Assembly: GCA_964402115.1 (NCBI GenBank)
Contig: CAYOBW010000018.1
Coordinates: 1 to 49,561 of the forward strand
DNA length: 49,561 nt
Direction: 5' to 3'
From: CAYOBW01 sp964402115
Lineage (GTDB): Bacteria > Verrucomicrobiota > Kiritimatiellia > UBA8416 > CAYOBW01
This document shows, piece after piece, positions 16,596 to 22,977 of the stretch (position 1 is the stretch's first letter; each line of letters begins with the position of its first letter). A program made the position numbers and the translations under genes. Under the pieces are notes generated by a model. That model was not told the origin of the DNA. It saw only the letters and a list, made by a program, of their open reading frames with translations, and made no database searches.

Positions 16596-16679
16596 TTGAC
16601 CTCCCTCACGCTTTCGGCTTAGTCTCCGCAATGGACTCGCTTCTTCAGGTTGGTTACAACGGGCGTGTGCCTGTACCGC
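16596..16679 (+). promoter_or_regulatory. Promoter and leader of the DUF1097-DhaKL-LsrF-like operon
   Basis: TTGACC at 16596-16601, a 17-base spacer, then TTAGTC at 16619-16624, about 100 bases before the first gene. ACGGGCGTGTGCCTGTACCG starting at 16659 matches the leader element at 12454. The whole block is visibly homologous to the upstream region of the 12524 operon. No clear ribosome site precedes the ATG at 16725. Confidence 0.5.
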
Positions 16680-16724
16680 CAGACAAGTGAACTCCTCAAG
16701 TGACGTGCTCACCCTGTACAAATC

Positions 16725-17246
16725 ATGAAATTCAGCAAGTTCATCGTCATCCCCCTGTTCATTGCCTTCCAGGCGTTCACCATGCAGGCGATCGATCAGA
16801 GCATCAGCAAGTTCTTCCCGCCGACGGGGAATTCCGGCTTCGGTTGGATTGCGTTTCAGGCCTGGGCCATGTTCTTCCTGGCCGGCTGCAACGTGAAAGG
16901 CGCCGTCAAGACCTTCCTCGGGTACATCAGCGGCATCGTGGCGTCCATCGCGATCATGAAGTTCGGCTCGGCACTGGGTGGCTCCCTGGGGTTCTGGGCC
17001 TTCCCCGCCGCCGTGGCGGTCATTGTCGTGCCCGTGATCTGCCTGGAGAAGGTGAAGTGGCTGGATTACGTCCCTTCCATCTTCATTGGCGCGGGCGCCT
17101 TCTTCGGGTTTATGAGCTATGTCAAAGGCGCCACGTTCGGGGGGGCAGCCATCACCGAGCTTTCCTACTGCCTGTTCGGGCTCGTCTATGGCTACATCAC
17201 GGTCAAGTTCCGCGGCTGGTATGAGTCCAAGGTGGCAACGGCTTAA
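16725..17246 (+). CDS. DUF1097 family integral membrane protein
   Basis: 173 residues with about five membrane helices (FIVIPLFIAFQAFTMQAI; GWIAFQAWAMFFLAGCNVKG; FLGYISGIVASIAIMKFG; FWAFPAAVAVIVVPVICLE; YVPSIFIGAGAFFGFMSYV). The pattern and length fit DUF1097 (E. coli YcdZ-like), inner-membrane proteins of unknown function. It opens the operon with the cupin lipoprotein, VOC protein, DhaK, DhaL and LsrF-like aldolase, so a role in uptake of the small carbon compound these enzymes process is plausible but unproven. The start lacks a clear Shine-Dalgarno sequence; it is the only in-frame ATG that keeps the first helix. Confidence 0.75.
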   Translation: MKFSKFIVIPLFIAFQAFTMQAIDQSISKFFPPTGNSGFGWIAFQAWAMFFLAGCNVKGAVKTFLGYISGIVASIAIMKFGSALGGSLGFWAFPAAVAVIVVPVICLEKVKWLDYVPSIFIGAGAFFGFMSYVKGATFGGAAITELSYCLFGLVYGYITVKFRGWYESKVATA

Positions 17247-17286
17247 CGGGCCCACACCCGTCCCTTCCGTGTGACGCTGAACGGTC

Positions 17287-17315
17287 TTGAGGTAGGTTGT
17301 CGAAATGGATACAGT
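17287..17315 (+). promoter_or_regulatory. Possible internal promoter before the cupin lipoprotein gene
   Basis: TTGAGG at 17287-17292, 17-base spacer, TACAGT at 17310-17315, followed by a 36-base leader to the ATG at 17352. The 105-base gap after the DUF1097 gene allows a separate start. It lacks the leader motif seen at 12454 and 16659. Confidence 0.35.
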
Positions 17316-17351
17316 GCCCCGGTTGGCACCAAAACAAGGAGTAATGCAGCC

Positions 17352-18191
17352 ATGTCTGATGATTCAACTACGCACGTTCGTTGGCCCCTGACTCTGCTCC
17401 CGTTTGCCTGCGTGGCCGTGCTGCTTGCCGCAGGGTGCGTCAACGGGCGTTGCACGGGTGGAAAAACACACGACGGCCTGAAGCCCTTCGGGGCCGTGTC
17501 CAACCCTGCCCAGCAGGCCTTCTACAAGGCCGACGGATCGTTTTCCGCCGCGTCCGCGAAGCAGGCTTACTTCGACATGATGCGGGCTTACGCCTACCCG
17601 GTGCCGAAAGTGCTCGAGACGGACCAGCTCTGGATGTGCGACTTCGTGCAGCACGACTTCGCGAAGCTGGGCATGGGCGGAATCTTCTGGATCAACTGCA
17701 AGGGGCAATACGGCGAGACGGGGGCCAAGGCCTACGCGGGCACGTTCAAAGACGCCTCCTACGGCTACCTCGGTCACGAAATCTACCTGTTGCCCGGCCA
17801 GATGCTGCCGGAACACCGGCACATCGGGGGCAGCGACGGTTTCGGCCCGAAGATGGAAGCCTGGCACGTGCGTCACGGCTCCGTGCAGTTCTTTGGCGAG
17901 TACAAGGGTGACGGCGGCGAGACGCCGATCGGCGACATGGCGGCGAGCGAGCGCCCCTGGGGCTTCGGCCAGGATTGGTTCAAATCGAAGTACGTCGTCT
18001 CGCGGCAGGCGGGCGAGCTGTATCGGCTGGACGACCCGGAGTCCTGGCACTTCCAGCGGGCGGGACCTCAGGGCGCCATCGTCAGCGAGTATGCGACGTA
18101 TCACAACCAGGTCGAATTCAGCAAGCCGGGCATGCAGTTCAAGTGTTCGGAAGCGTCCGCCTCCGCGAGCCCGTCGTCTCAAAGCAAGTAG
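17352..18191 (+). CDS. Cupin-fold lipoprotein, possible sugar isomerase or binding protein
   Basis: 279 residues, with AAGGAG ten bases before the ATG; a closer ATG at 17344 is out of frame and soon stopped. The N-terminus has a lipobox, VAVLLAAGC, so the mature protein is probably anchored in a membrane facing the periplasm. The core has cupin-like metal ligands: H155 and H157 in PGQMLPEHRHIGG, E169 and H172 in KMEAWHVRHG. The spacing resembles that of D-lyxose isomerase-type cupins, which are cytoplasmic, so an exported isomerase or a sensing protein would be unusual. A Ser-Ala-rich tail ends the protein. It lies between the membrane protein and the VOC/DhaK genes of the operon. Confidence 0.65.
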   Translation: MSDDSTTHVRWPLTLLPFACVAVLLAAGCVNGRCTGGKTHDGLKPFGAVSNPAQQAFYKADGSFSAASAKQAYFDMMRAYAYPVPKVLETDQLWMCDFVQHDFAKLGMGGIFWINCKGQYGETGAKAYAGTFKDASYGYLGHEIYLLPGQMLPEHRHIGGSDGFGPKMEAWHVRHGSVQFFGEYKGDGGETPIGDMAASERPWGFGQDWFKSKYVVSRQAGELYRLDDPESWHFQRAGPQGAIVSEYATYHNQVEFSKPGMQFKCSEASASASPSSQSK

Positions 18192-18208
18192 TCGAAAGGA
18201 GCCTGGAA

Positions 18209-18523
18209 ATGAGGGAATTGCATCACTTCGGGATACCCACCAGCACGCCGCACCAGAAAGAAGCCTACATGGCGGGCGCGAAGCTCTATGTCACTGACGT
18301 GGCCGACAGCCCCAACAAGATCGAGTGGCTGCGCTTCGAGGAGGGGAGCCCCCTCCCCGCGCTCCTGCAGTCCTCGTCACATATCGCCTACAAGGTGCAG
18401 GATCTCAAGGCGGCCATGGCGGGCAAACAGGTCCTGATGGAGCCGTTCTCCCCCGCGCCCGGGTTGACCGTGGCCTTTGTGGTGGAAGAGGGCATACCGA
18501 TCGAGTTCATGCAGGAAGGCTGA
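18209..18523 (+). CDS. Small VOC (glyoxalase-fold) protein
   Basis: 104 residues. AAAGGAG precedes the ATG, excluding the longer frame from 17975. The sequence MRELHHFGIPTSTPHQKEAY, then SSSHIAYKVQDLKAAM and VAFVVEEGIPIEFMQE, has the beta-alpha-beta-beta-beta pattern and metal-ligand-like His/Glu positions of the vicinal oxygen chelate superfamily, in a single short module, so a dimer would be needed for a complete site. Members isomerise, cleave or epimerise small oxygenated compounds. Inside this operon it could isomerise the substrate before phosphorylation by DhaK/DhaL. The exact reaction cannot be read from the sequence. Confidence 0.7.
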   Translation: MRELHHFGIPTSTPHQKEAYMAGAKLYVTDVADSPNKIEWLRFEEGSPLPALLQSSSHIAYKVQDLKAAMAGKQVLMEPFSPAPGLTVAFVVEEGIPIEFMQEG

Positions 18524-18571
18524 GCATCATCACCGCCGACTGGCGAAATCGAAACAACGGGAGATACGGTC

Positions 18572-19573
18572 ATGGGTATGAAGAAGTTCATCAACAATCC
18601 GGACAACCTGACGGCTGAACTGCTGGAGGGCTATTGCGGCGCGTTTCCTGAGACGGTGAAACTGGTTTCGGGCAAGATCGTCATGCGGGCCCGCGCGAAG
18701 AGCAAGAACAAGGTCGCCATTCTCACCCTGGGCGGCGCCGGACACGAGCCGGCTCTGAGCGGGTTTGTCGGCCAGGGCCTGCTTGATGCCTCGGTCGTCG
18801 GCGACATTTTTGCCGCCCCGGGCGCGCCGAAAGTCATCGAGGCCATGCGGCTCCTGAAGCGCGATGCGGGCATCCTGTTCGTGGTGCTCAACCACGCGGG
18901 CGATGTCATGAGCGCGAACATGGCCATGGAAATGGCCCAGCAGGAGGGGATCAAGGTCCGGATGCTGCTCACCCACGAGGATATTGCGCCCGGCGCGAAT
19001 GCGCCCGCCGGCGACCGCCGCGGACTGGTAGGCTGCGTCCCCCTGTACAAGGTGGCTGGCGCTGCCGCGGAAGCGGGAGCAACGCTGGACGAGGTCTACG
19101 CCGTCGCCGAGAAGTTCAACGAGCGCATGGCCACCCTGGCCGTCGCCCTCAAGCCCGCCACGCACCCGCAGTCCGGCCAGGAGATCTTCACGCTGGCGGA
19201 CGACGAGATGGAAATCGGCATGGGCCAGCACGGCGAGGCGGGCACGGGCCGCTCCAAGATGCTGTCGGCTGACGATACCGCCGTCAAGATGGCCGTGCAG
19301 CTGCTCCAGGCGGTGAAGGCCAAGCCGGGCGACAAGCTCCAGGTCATGATCAACGGCGCCGGGGCGACCACGCAGATGGAGATGTTCATCATCTTCCGTA
19401 GCGTCAAGAAGCACATCGAGGCCAACGGCATGAGCGTGGCGCACGCCCGCGTCGGCGAGTACTTGACCGTGCAGGAAATGGGCGGCTTCCAGATGTTCAT
19501 CGCCAATCTGGACGACGAGCTGATCCGGCTCCTCAACGCGCCGGCGAATGCGCCCTTCTGGACCGTGCGCTGA
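18572..19573 (+). CDS. dhaK: Dihydroxyacetone kinase-type subunit DhaK
   Basis: 333 residues, GGGAG upstream. It matches the substrate-binding K subunit of dihydroxyacetone kinases: MKKFINNPDNLTAELLEGY, ILTLGGAGHEPALSGFVGQGLLDASVVGDIFAAP, and GMGQHGEAG with H220, the His that forms a hemiaminal with the keto substrate. Split DhaK and DhaL normally take phosphate from the PTS protein DhaM; no dhaM is in view, so this pair may use ATP or a distant DhaM. Related kinases act on erythrulose and other tetruloses or ketones, so the substrate need not be dihydroxyacetone. It is co-transcribed with DhaL and an LsrF-like aldolase. Confidence 0.88.
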   Translation: MGMKKFINNPDNLTAELLEGYCGAFPETVKLVSGKIVMRARAKSKNKVAILTLGGAGHEPALSGFVGQGLLDASVVGDIFAAPGAPKVIEAMRLLKRDAGILFVVLNHAGDVMSANMAMEMAQQEGIKVRMLLTHEDIAPGANAPAGDRRGLVGCVPLYKVAGAAAEAGATLDEVYAVAEKFNERMATLAVALKPATHPQSGQEIFTLADDEMEIGMGQHGEAGTGRSKMLSADDTAVKMAVQLLQAVKAKPGDKLQVMINGAGATTQMEMFIIFRSVKKHIEANGMSVAHARVGEYLTVQEMGGFQMFIANLDDELIRLLNAPANAPFWTVR

Positions 19574-19592
19574 ACGTCTGCGGGATCAAGAC

Positions 19593-20234
19593 ATGGCAGA
19601 TATCGTCGATTATGCGCGTCTGACGCGGATCCTTCGGACGGCGGCGGAGAAGATCAAGGCGAGCCGTGAGCACCTCTCACGGCTCGATTCCGCCACGGGG
19701 GACGGCGATCACGGCATGGCCATCTGCAAGGTGGCCGATGCCATCGTGGCGACGATCGAAGCGGACGGCGGCCGTGACATCGCCAAGCTGCTCAAGGATA
19801 TGGGCTGGGCGGTCATGGCGACGGACGCCGGCTCCACGAGTCCGCTCTACGGATCCCTCTTCATGGGCATGAGCGAGAAGGCCGCGGGCGTCGCGGCCCT
19901 CGACGCCCCGGGTTTCGCGGCGATGCTCGAACAGGGCGTGGCGAAGCTGCGGAAGAACACCAAGGCGGATGTGGGCGGCAAGACCATGCTGGATGCGCTG
20001 GTACCTGCCATGGCGGCCATTCGGGCGGCTGTCGATGCAGGCCAGGGCCTGTCGCAGGCCCTGGCGGCGGGAGCGGACGCGGCCGTGAAGGGCGCGGAGG
20101 CAACCCGGAACATGCAGGCCCTGTTCGGGCGCGCAAGGAATATCGGGGAACGATCGATCGGACACCTTGACCCGGGGGCGACCTCCATGTCGCTCCTGTT
20201 GGTTGGCATGAAGGAGGGATACGAGCATGGCTGA
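19593..20234 (+). CDS. dhaL: Dihydroxyacetone kinase-type subunit DhaL
   Basis: 213 residues, starting 19 bases after DhaK. It is the nucleotide-binding L subunit, an all-helical barrel. The ADP/Mg-binding motif DSATGDGDHG holds D37, D39 and H40; later DAGSTSPLYGSLFMGM, DVGGKTMLDALVPA and SIGHLDPGATSMSLLL match the family. DhaL transfers phosphate to the substrate held covalently on DhaK. Its stop overlaps the start of the LsrF-like gene by eight bases, which points to coupled translation and a shared pathway: phosphorylate, then cleave. Confidence 0.9.
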   Translation: MADIVDYARLTRILRTAAEKIKASREHLSRLDSATGDGDHGMAICKVADAIVATIEADGGRDIAKLLKDMGWAVMATDAGSTSPLYGSLFMGMSEKAAGVAALDAPGFAAMLEQGVAKLRKNTKADVGGKTMLDALVPAMAAIRAAVDAGQGLSQALAAGADAAVKGAEATRNMQALFGRARNIGERSIGHLDPGATSMSLLLVGMKEGYEHG

Positions 20235-21114
20235 AGCAGCGGGCAACCAGGAATCCAAGGACTATGGGATCGGCATTCCTGTCAAGAATACGGTCTACCC
20301 CCTGAGGGGCTCCAACAACTACGACTGGGGCATGAAGGACCGGCTGTCGCGGGTGTTCAGCCCCAAGACGGGCAAAACGGTGATGCTGGCCTTCGATCAC
20401 GGCTACATCATGGGCCCAACCTCCGGCCTGGAGCGCATCGACCTGACGATCGCGCCGCTGCTCGAGCATGCCGACTGCCTGATGTGCGCCCGCGGCATTC
20501 TGCGCGCGTGCGTGTCACCGACCTTCAACAAGGCCATCTCCCTGCGGTGTTCGGCGGGTTCGACAGTTCTGACCGAGTTGAACGACGAGTGCATCGGCGT
20601 GGAAATCGAGGATGCCATCCGGCTGAACGCGAGCATGATGGCCGTCATGGTCGCCATCGGCGGCAAGTTCGAGGCTTTGACGATCCGCAACCTCTGCAAG
20701 ATGATTGAAACGGGCAATCGCTACGGCATCCCTACGCTGGGCGTTACCGCCGTGGGGAAGGAGCTCACCCGCGACTCGCGTTACCTGGGGCTGGCCACGC
20801 GCGTCCTGGCGGAGAACGGGGCGCAGGTGATCAAGACCTACTTCTGCGAGGAGAAGTTCGACCAGGTCGTGGCCGCGTGCCCGGTGCCGATCGTCATCGC
20901 GGGCGGCAAGAAGCTGCCCGAGCTGGATGCCCTCACGATGGCCTACCAGGCCATCGAACAGGGCGCCGCCGGCGTGGACATGGGCCGGAACATCTTCCAG
21001 GCGGAGAACCCGGTGGCCATGATCAAGGCGGTCAAGGCCGTCGTCCACGACGGCGAGAAGCCGGCGCAAGCCTTCAAGATGTACAACGACTTGAAGGCTG
21101 GGCATAAAGGATAG
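20227..21114 (+). CDS. LsrF-like class I aldolase/thiolase
   Basis: 295 residues, closely similar along its whole length to E. coli LsrF (3-hydroxy-5-phosphonooxypentane-2,4-dione thiolase): TGKTVMLAFDHGYIMGPTSG, HADCLMCARGILRACVSP, CPVPIVIAGGKKLP, GAAGVDMGRNIFQ. The Schiff-base lysine is K203 in VIKTYFCEEKF, the same position as in LsrF, and H58 lies in the FDHG loop. LsrF splits phosphorylated autoinducer-2 breakdown products into acetyl-CoA and dihydroxyacetone phosphate. Here no lsrK, lsrG, lsrR or lsr transporter is present; a DhaKL kinase sits in the place of LsrK. It may act on an AI-2-derived or a related C5 diketone phosphate. Confidence 0.85.
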   Translation: MAEAAGNQESKDYGIGIPVKNTVYPLRGSNNYDWGMKDRLSRVFSPKTGKTVMLAFDHGYIMGPTSGLERIDLTIAPLLEHADCLMCARGILRACVSPTFNKAISLRCSAGSTVLTELNDECIGVEIEDAIRLNASMMAVMVAIGGKFEALTIRNLCKMIETGNRYGIPTLGVTAVGKELTRDSRYLGLATRVLAENGAQVIKTYFCEEKFDQVVAACPVPIVIAGGKKLPELDALTMAYQAIEQGAAGVDMGRNIFQAENPVAMIKAVKAVVHDGEKPAQAFKMYNDLKAGHKG

Positions 21115-21135
21115 GCCCGTTGCTGTCCTCCATCG

Positions 21136-21534
21136 TTAGTCCTTGACGTATTGCTTGAATTCTTCCGCCGGTTCACGGGGAGAGTAGATATACAGCATGA
21201 CTCCGTTCGGGTCGAGAATCGCGAAGCCACGATCTCCCCACGGGTGGTCTTCCAGTGGCATGATCGGGGTGAGGCCGGACGCCGTGAGGCGGTCGTGCTC
21301 AGCGTCAACATCATCCACGGAGAAGTTGTACATCAGGCCCGCAGGATTGCATGCGGGTGGCCCCGGCTCCCGCGGTGCCATGAACTGAAGCTCGGATGTC
21401 TCCTTCCCGATCTGCAGGTTCACGTACCACCCGCAGTCAAACGTCACCTTGGCCCCGAAGTGCTTCACGTAGAAATCTCGAGATTGCTCAACCTTCTCAG
21501 TTGCGATGCACGGCGACAGTATCTTTGCGATCAT
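21136..21534 (-). CDS. VOC family (glyoxalase/bleomycin-resistance fold) protein
   Basis: 132 residues from the ATG with AAGGAG upstream; the longer frame from 21582 runs through a hairpin. It is a standard single-module VOC protein with paired beta-alpha-beta-beta-beta units: ILSPCIATEKVEQSRDFYVK, GWYVNLQIGKETSELQFM, then MYNFSVDDVDAEHDRLTASG and DHPWGDRGFAILDPNGVMLYIY. Family members include glyoxalases, dioxygenases and drug-binding resistance proteins; this one looks like the generic DUF-type relatives often found as integron cassettes. It is convergent with the LsrF-like gene and unrelated to the small VOC at 18209. The TAA stop overlaps a core-box-like GACTAAC. Confidence 0.85.
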   Translation of the reverse strand: MIAKILSPCIATEKVEQSRDFYVKHFGAKVTFDCGWYVNLQIGKETSELQFMAPREPGPPACNPAGLMYNFSVDDVDAEHDRLTASGLTPIMPLEDHPWGDRGFAILDPNGVMLYIYSPREPAEEFKQYVKD

Positions 21535-21579
21535 CTCGTCTCCTTCTCTGGCGGTTGGGCTGGGCGGTCCAGCCAGAAA

Positions 21580-21631
21580 CAACTTGCCGAGCGGCGTCGG
21601 TCATGACGCCGCGTCCGGCTGAACGGTCCCT
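21580..21631 (-). other. Decayed attC-like palindrome
   Basis: GCCGAGCGGCGTC (21586-21598) pairs with GACGCCGCGTCCGGC (21605-21619) around a six-base loop, followed by TGAACG, an arrangement close to classic attC arms (GCGGCGTCGG... CGGCTTGAACG). The outer core boxes are poor. It separates the small ORF from the VOC gene; a second hairpin, GGCTGG/CCAGCC, lies at 21559-21575. Confidence 0.4.
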
Positions 21632-21640
21632 TTGTCCCAT

Positions 21641-21739
21641 CTAGCTTGGCTGCACGCTGAGGCATACGTCGATGCTGTAGAGCCTTTCAGGGTGCTCCTC
21701 CGCGTTGTTGAGGTAGACCTCGTAGCATGGCTTGGACAT
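21641..21739 (-). CDS. 32-residue ORF in a cassette, unknown
   Basis: Encodes MSKPCYEVYLNNAEEHPERL followed by 12 residues ending in SVQPS. It begins 21 bases after the core box of the attC at 21760-21821, with AGAGAGG upstream, and ends just before the decayed attC palindrome, so it occupies one cassette slot. The composition is ordinary for a protein (acidic, two Cys, aromatic residues), unlike the Arg/Thr/Ser-rich overlapping frame at 21601-21834. It may be a true mini-protein or the remnant of a longer gene. Confidence 0.4.
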   Translation of the reverse strand: MSKPCYEVYLNNAEEHPERLYSIDVCLSVQPS

Positions 21740-21759
21740 GTCGATTCGGTACCTCTCTT

Positions 21760-21821
21760 GTCGAACGGCGAGGCTGACGTTCGGCGAGTTTTGAGCCGTA
21801 ACGTCCGGCCGCTGGTTGGCT
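21760..21821 (-). other. attC-like recombination site after mazF
   Basis: 62 bases. Plus-strand boxes are GTCGAAC (21760-21766) and GTTGGCT (21815-21821), each one base from consensus. Inside, GGCTGACGTTCGGC pairs with GCCGTAACGTCCGGCC, leaving single unpaired bases of the kind that set strand choice in attC, with a nine-base loop. The mazF stop lies six bases outside the box. Confidence 0.6.
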
Positions 21822-21826
21822 CCGGT

Positions 21827-22144
21827 TCACTCATTCAGTGCCAGCGCGAAGGCGACGGCTGCGCGGATTTCGCGCATTCGGGTGATCGAGAGCGTGGTTA
21901 GGAGGGAACCGATCCTGCCCTTTGTGACGGTCTGAAGGTGGTCGCAGTTGACCGCACACTCCTTGCCGACACCGTCCTTCTGGTCAAGCAGCACCTCGCT
22001 CGGAATGTCGCGAATCGTGGAAGTGACGGGGGCCACCGTGACCTCACCGAGGTGGGGGATAATCGAATCGCGTGTCAGGATGACGACAGGACGGCTCTTG
22101 TCTGGCCGGTCGAACTTGTACCAGCGAACGTCGCCGCGTCTCAT
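21827..22144 (-). CDS. mazF: MazF/PemK family endoribonuclease toxin
   Basis: 105 residues. The fold and motifs are those of MazF/PemK: RRGDVRWYKFDRPDKSRPVVILTRD at the N-terminus, then VTVAPVTSTIRDIPSEVLL, GVGKECAVNCDHLQTVTKGRIG and the C-terminal helix. These toxins cut mRNA at short specific sequences and stop growth until the antitoxin binds. The start overlaps the stop of the antitoxin gene (ATGA), so the two are translated in tandem from the promoter at 22405-22432. The pair is framed by attC-like sites, and toxin-antitoxin cassettes are known to stabilise integron arrays against loss. Confidence 0.92.
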   Translation of the reverse strand: MRRGDVRWYKFDRPDKSRPVVILTRDSIIPHLGEVTVAPVTSTIRDIPSEVLLDQKDGVGKECAVNCDHLQTVTKGRIGSLLTTLSITRMREIRAAVAFALALNE

Positions 22145-22374
22145 TCGTCACCCCACTTCTGCTCGCGCTCCCAGACGTCAAACTCACCGGGTCCTGCCGG
22201 CTTGCGGAGATACCCCCGGCGATGCTTCTCCTCCAGTTTCTGCGTCCTTATCCGCGTGATCGCCTGTTGCAGCGCGTCGCGCGCAAAGGCCGACCGTGTC
22301 GTGTGCAGGTCCTTCGCCACCCGGTCCACCGTCCGGACCAGCTCCTCGTCGAGCGTCATCTGGACTGTTCTCAT
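22141..22374 (-). CDS. mazE: Ribbon-helix-helix antitoxin of the mazEF pair
   Basis: 77 residues, with GGAGG upstream. The N-terminal half, MRTVQMTLDEELVRTVDRVA followed by KDLHTTRSAFARDALQQAI, is a ribbon-helix-helix DNA-binding domain. The C-terminal part (EEKHRRGYLRKPAGPGEFDVWEREQKWGDE) is the usual extended toxin-neutralising tail. It should bind MazF and repress its own promoter; ATAGCTAT at 22399-22406, overlapping the -10 box, is a possible operator. Promoter, antitoxin, toxin and attC lie in the order expected for a self-expressed cassette. Confidence 0.88.
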   Translation of the reverse strand: MRTVQMTLDEELVRTVDRVAKDLHTTRSAFARDALQQAITRIRTQKLEEKHRRGYLRKPAGPGEFDVWEREQKWGDE

Positions 22375-22398
22375 CTGCCAACCTCCATGTGGATTTCG

Positions 22399-22432
22399 AT
22401 AGCTATAATATCACACATCATCATGAGGTCAA
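22399..22432 (-). promoter_or_regulatory. Promoter and possible operator of mazEF
   Basis: Reading leftward: -35 TTGACC (22432-22427), a 16-base spacer, -10 TATTAT (22410-22405). The palindrome ATAGCTAT at 22399-22406 overlaps the -10 box and would suit a ribbon-helix-helix autorepressor. It lies between the attC and mazE, as in toxin-antitoxin cassettes that carry their own promoter. Confidence 0.65.
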
Positions 22433-22450
22433 TCAGTCTCTTGCAGAGTG

Positions 22451-22511
22451 AGCCAACGCCCGCCGTCACGGTGCCGAGCTGGCGAGGCTACCGTGGACCG
22501 GGATGTTGGCC
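22451..22511 (-). other. attC-like recombination site before mazE
   Basis: 61 bases. Boxes on the plus strand are AGCCAAC (22451-22457) and GTTGGCC (22505-22511), each one base from consensus and complementary at six of seven positions. CCCG, GTC and ACGGT on the left pair with ACCGT, GAC and CGGG on the right around a central GCC/GGC. It would be the attC of a lost cassette upstream of mazEF. Confidence 0.5.
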
Positions 22512-22530
22512 GCCATCGGCATGGGGACCA

Positions 22531-22770
22531 ACCACGGAGTCACGGAAACACGGAGAAGACAAGCACACGGAGCCTCGCGAATGGTGCCAGGCCTGCGCGG
22601 CCTGGCACCATTCGCTCGCCGGGTTAGAAGGAGAGAAGGAGGAGCGTTTCATCCTCGTCTGCCTCCCATGACAGCGCGAGAGAACGGCGAGCCGGCCCGC
22701 GTCCGCGCGGGACGGCCGCCGTTGTCGAGCCTCCGCGTCCTGCTGCTCCGTGCCTCTGTGACTCCGCGGT
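22531..22770. repeat. Inverted pair of degenerate 8-bp-period repeats
   Basis: ACCACGGAGTCACGGAAACA... at 22531-22555 and its inverted partner at 22746-22770 agree at 21 of 25 positions. Each arm is built of CACGGAGN-like octamers. The 190 bases between hold the hairpin at 22577-22615. It could be a small non-autonomous element or a large cruciform. Confidence 0.6.
22577..22615. repeat. Perfect 17-bp hairpin with GGTGCCAGGCC core
   Basis: GCGAATGGTGCCAGGCC (22577-22593), loop TGCGC, and the exact complement at 22599-22615. The core is the same as the GTGCCTGGCACC unit clustered inside cydD (9688-9912). Confidence 0.85.
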
Positions 22771-22898
22771 TCATCTTCTCTTTCGGTGCCTTGGCCGAAA
22801 CGGCGCCAGTCAACGTGCGAGCGGGACGCGAGCTAGGTTGCGGTGGCTTGTTGGGATTGCGGGCCACTTCTTCCGCTGCGTCATCCGCACAACACTCC

Positions 22899-22977
22899 GA
22901 TTATGATTAAGATCAAGATTAGGATTAAGAGGCGCTCCGCTCTCCTCATAATCTTAATCATAATCCTAATCGTAATC
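22899..22977. repeat. 6-bp-period hairpin repeat (GATTAN/NTAATC type)
   Basis: Left arm GATTAT, GATTAA, GATCAA, GATTAG, GATTAA (22899-22928). The loop contains CGCTCCGCTCTC. Right arm ATAATC, TTAATC, ATAATC, CTAATC, GTAATC (22948-22977). The arms pair in register with mismatches mainly at the variable sixth base. The loop resembles CGCTTCGCTCTC in the element at 3369-3469, although the hexamers differ. Confidence 0.85.

Larger units (their letters stand above)
21136..22511 (-). mobile_element. Second integrase-less cassette array (VOC, 32-aa ORF, mazEF)
   Basis: Minus-strand cassettes in the order mazEF, small ORF, VOC gene. Two palindromes with attC-type core boxes flank mazEF (22451-22511 and 21760-21821). 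A third, with its boxes decayed, lies between the small ORF and the VOC gene (21580-21631). After the VOC stop, GACTAAC resembles the first core box of an attC that is now truncated against the LsrF-like gene. Toxin-antitoxin modules and VOC proteins are frequent integron cargo. No integrase or attI is in view. Confidence 0.6.

Noticed and set aside
21601..21834. 77-codon minus-strand ORF (MSEPEPTSGRTLRLKTRRTS)
   Set aside because: It crosses the attC-like site at 21760-21821 and is Ser/Thr/Arg-rich; the 32-codon ORF in another frame fits the cassette layout better.
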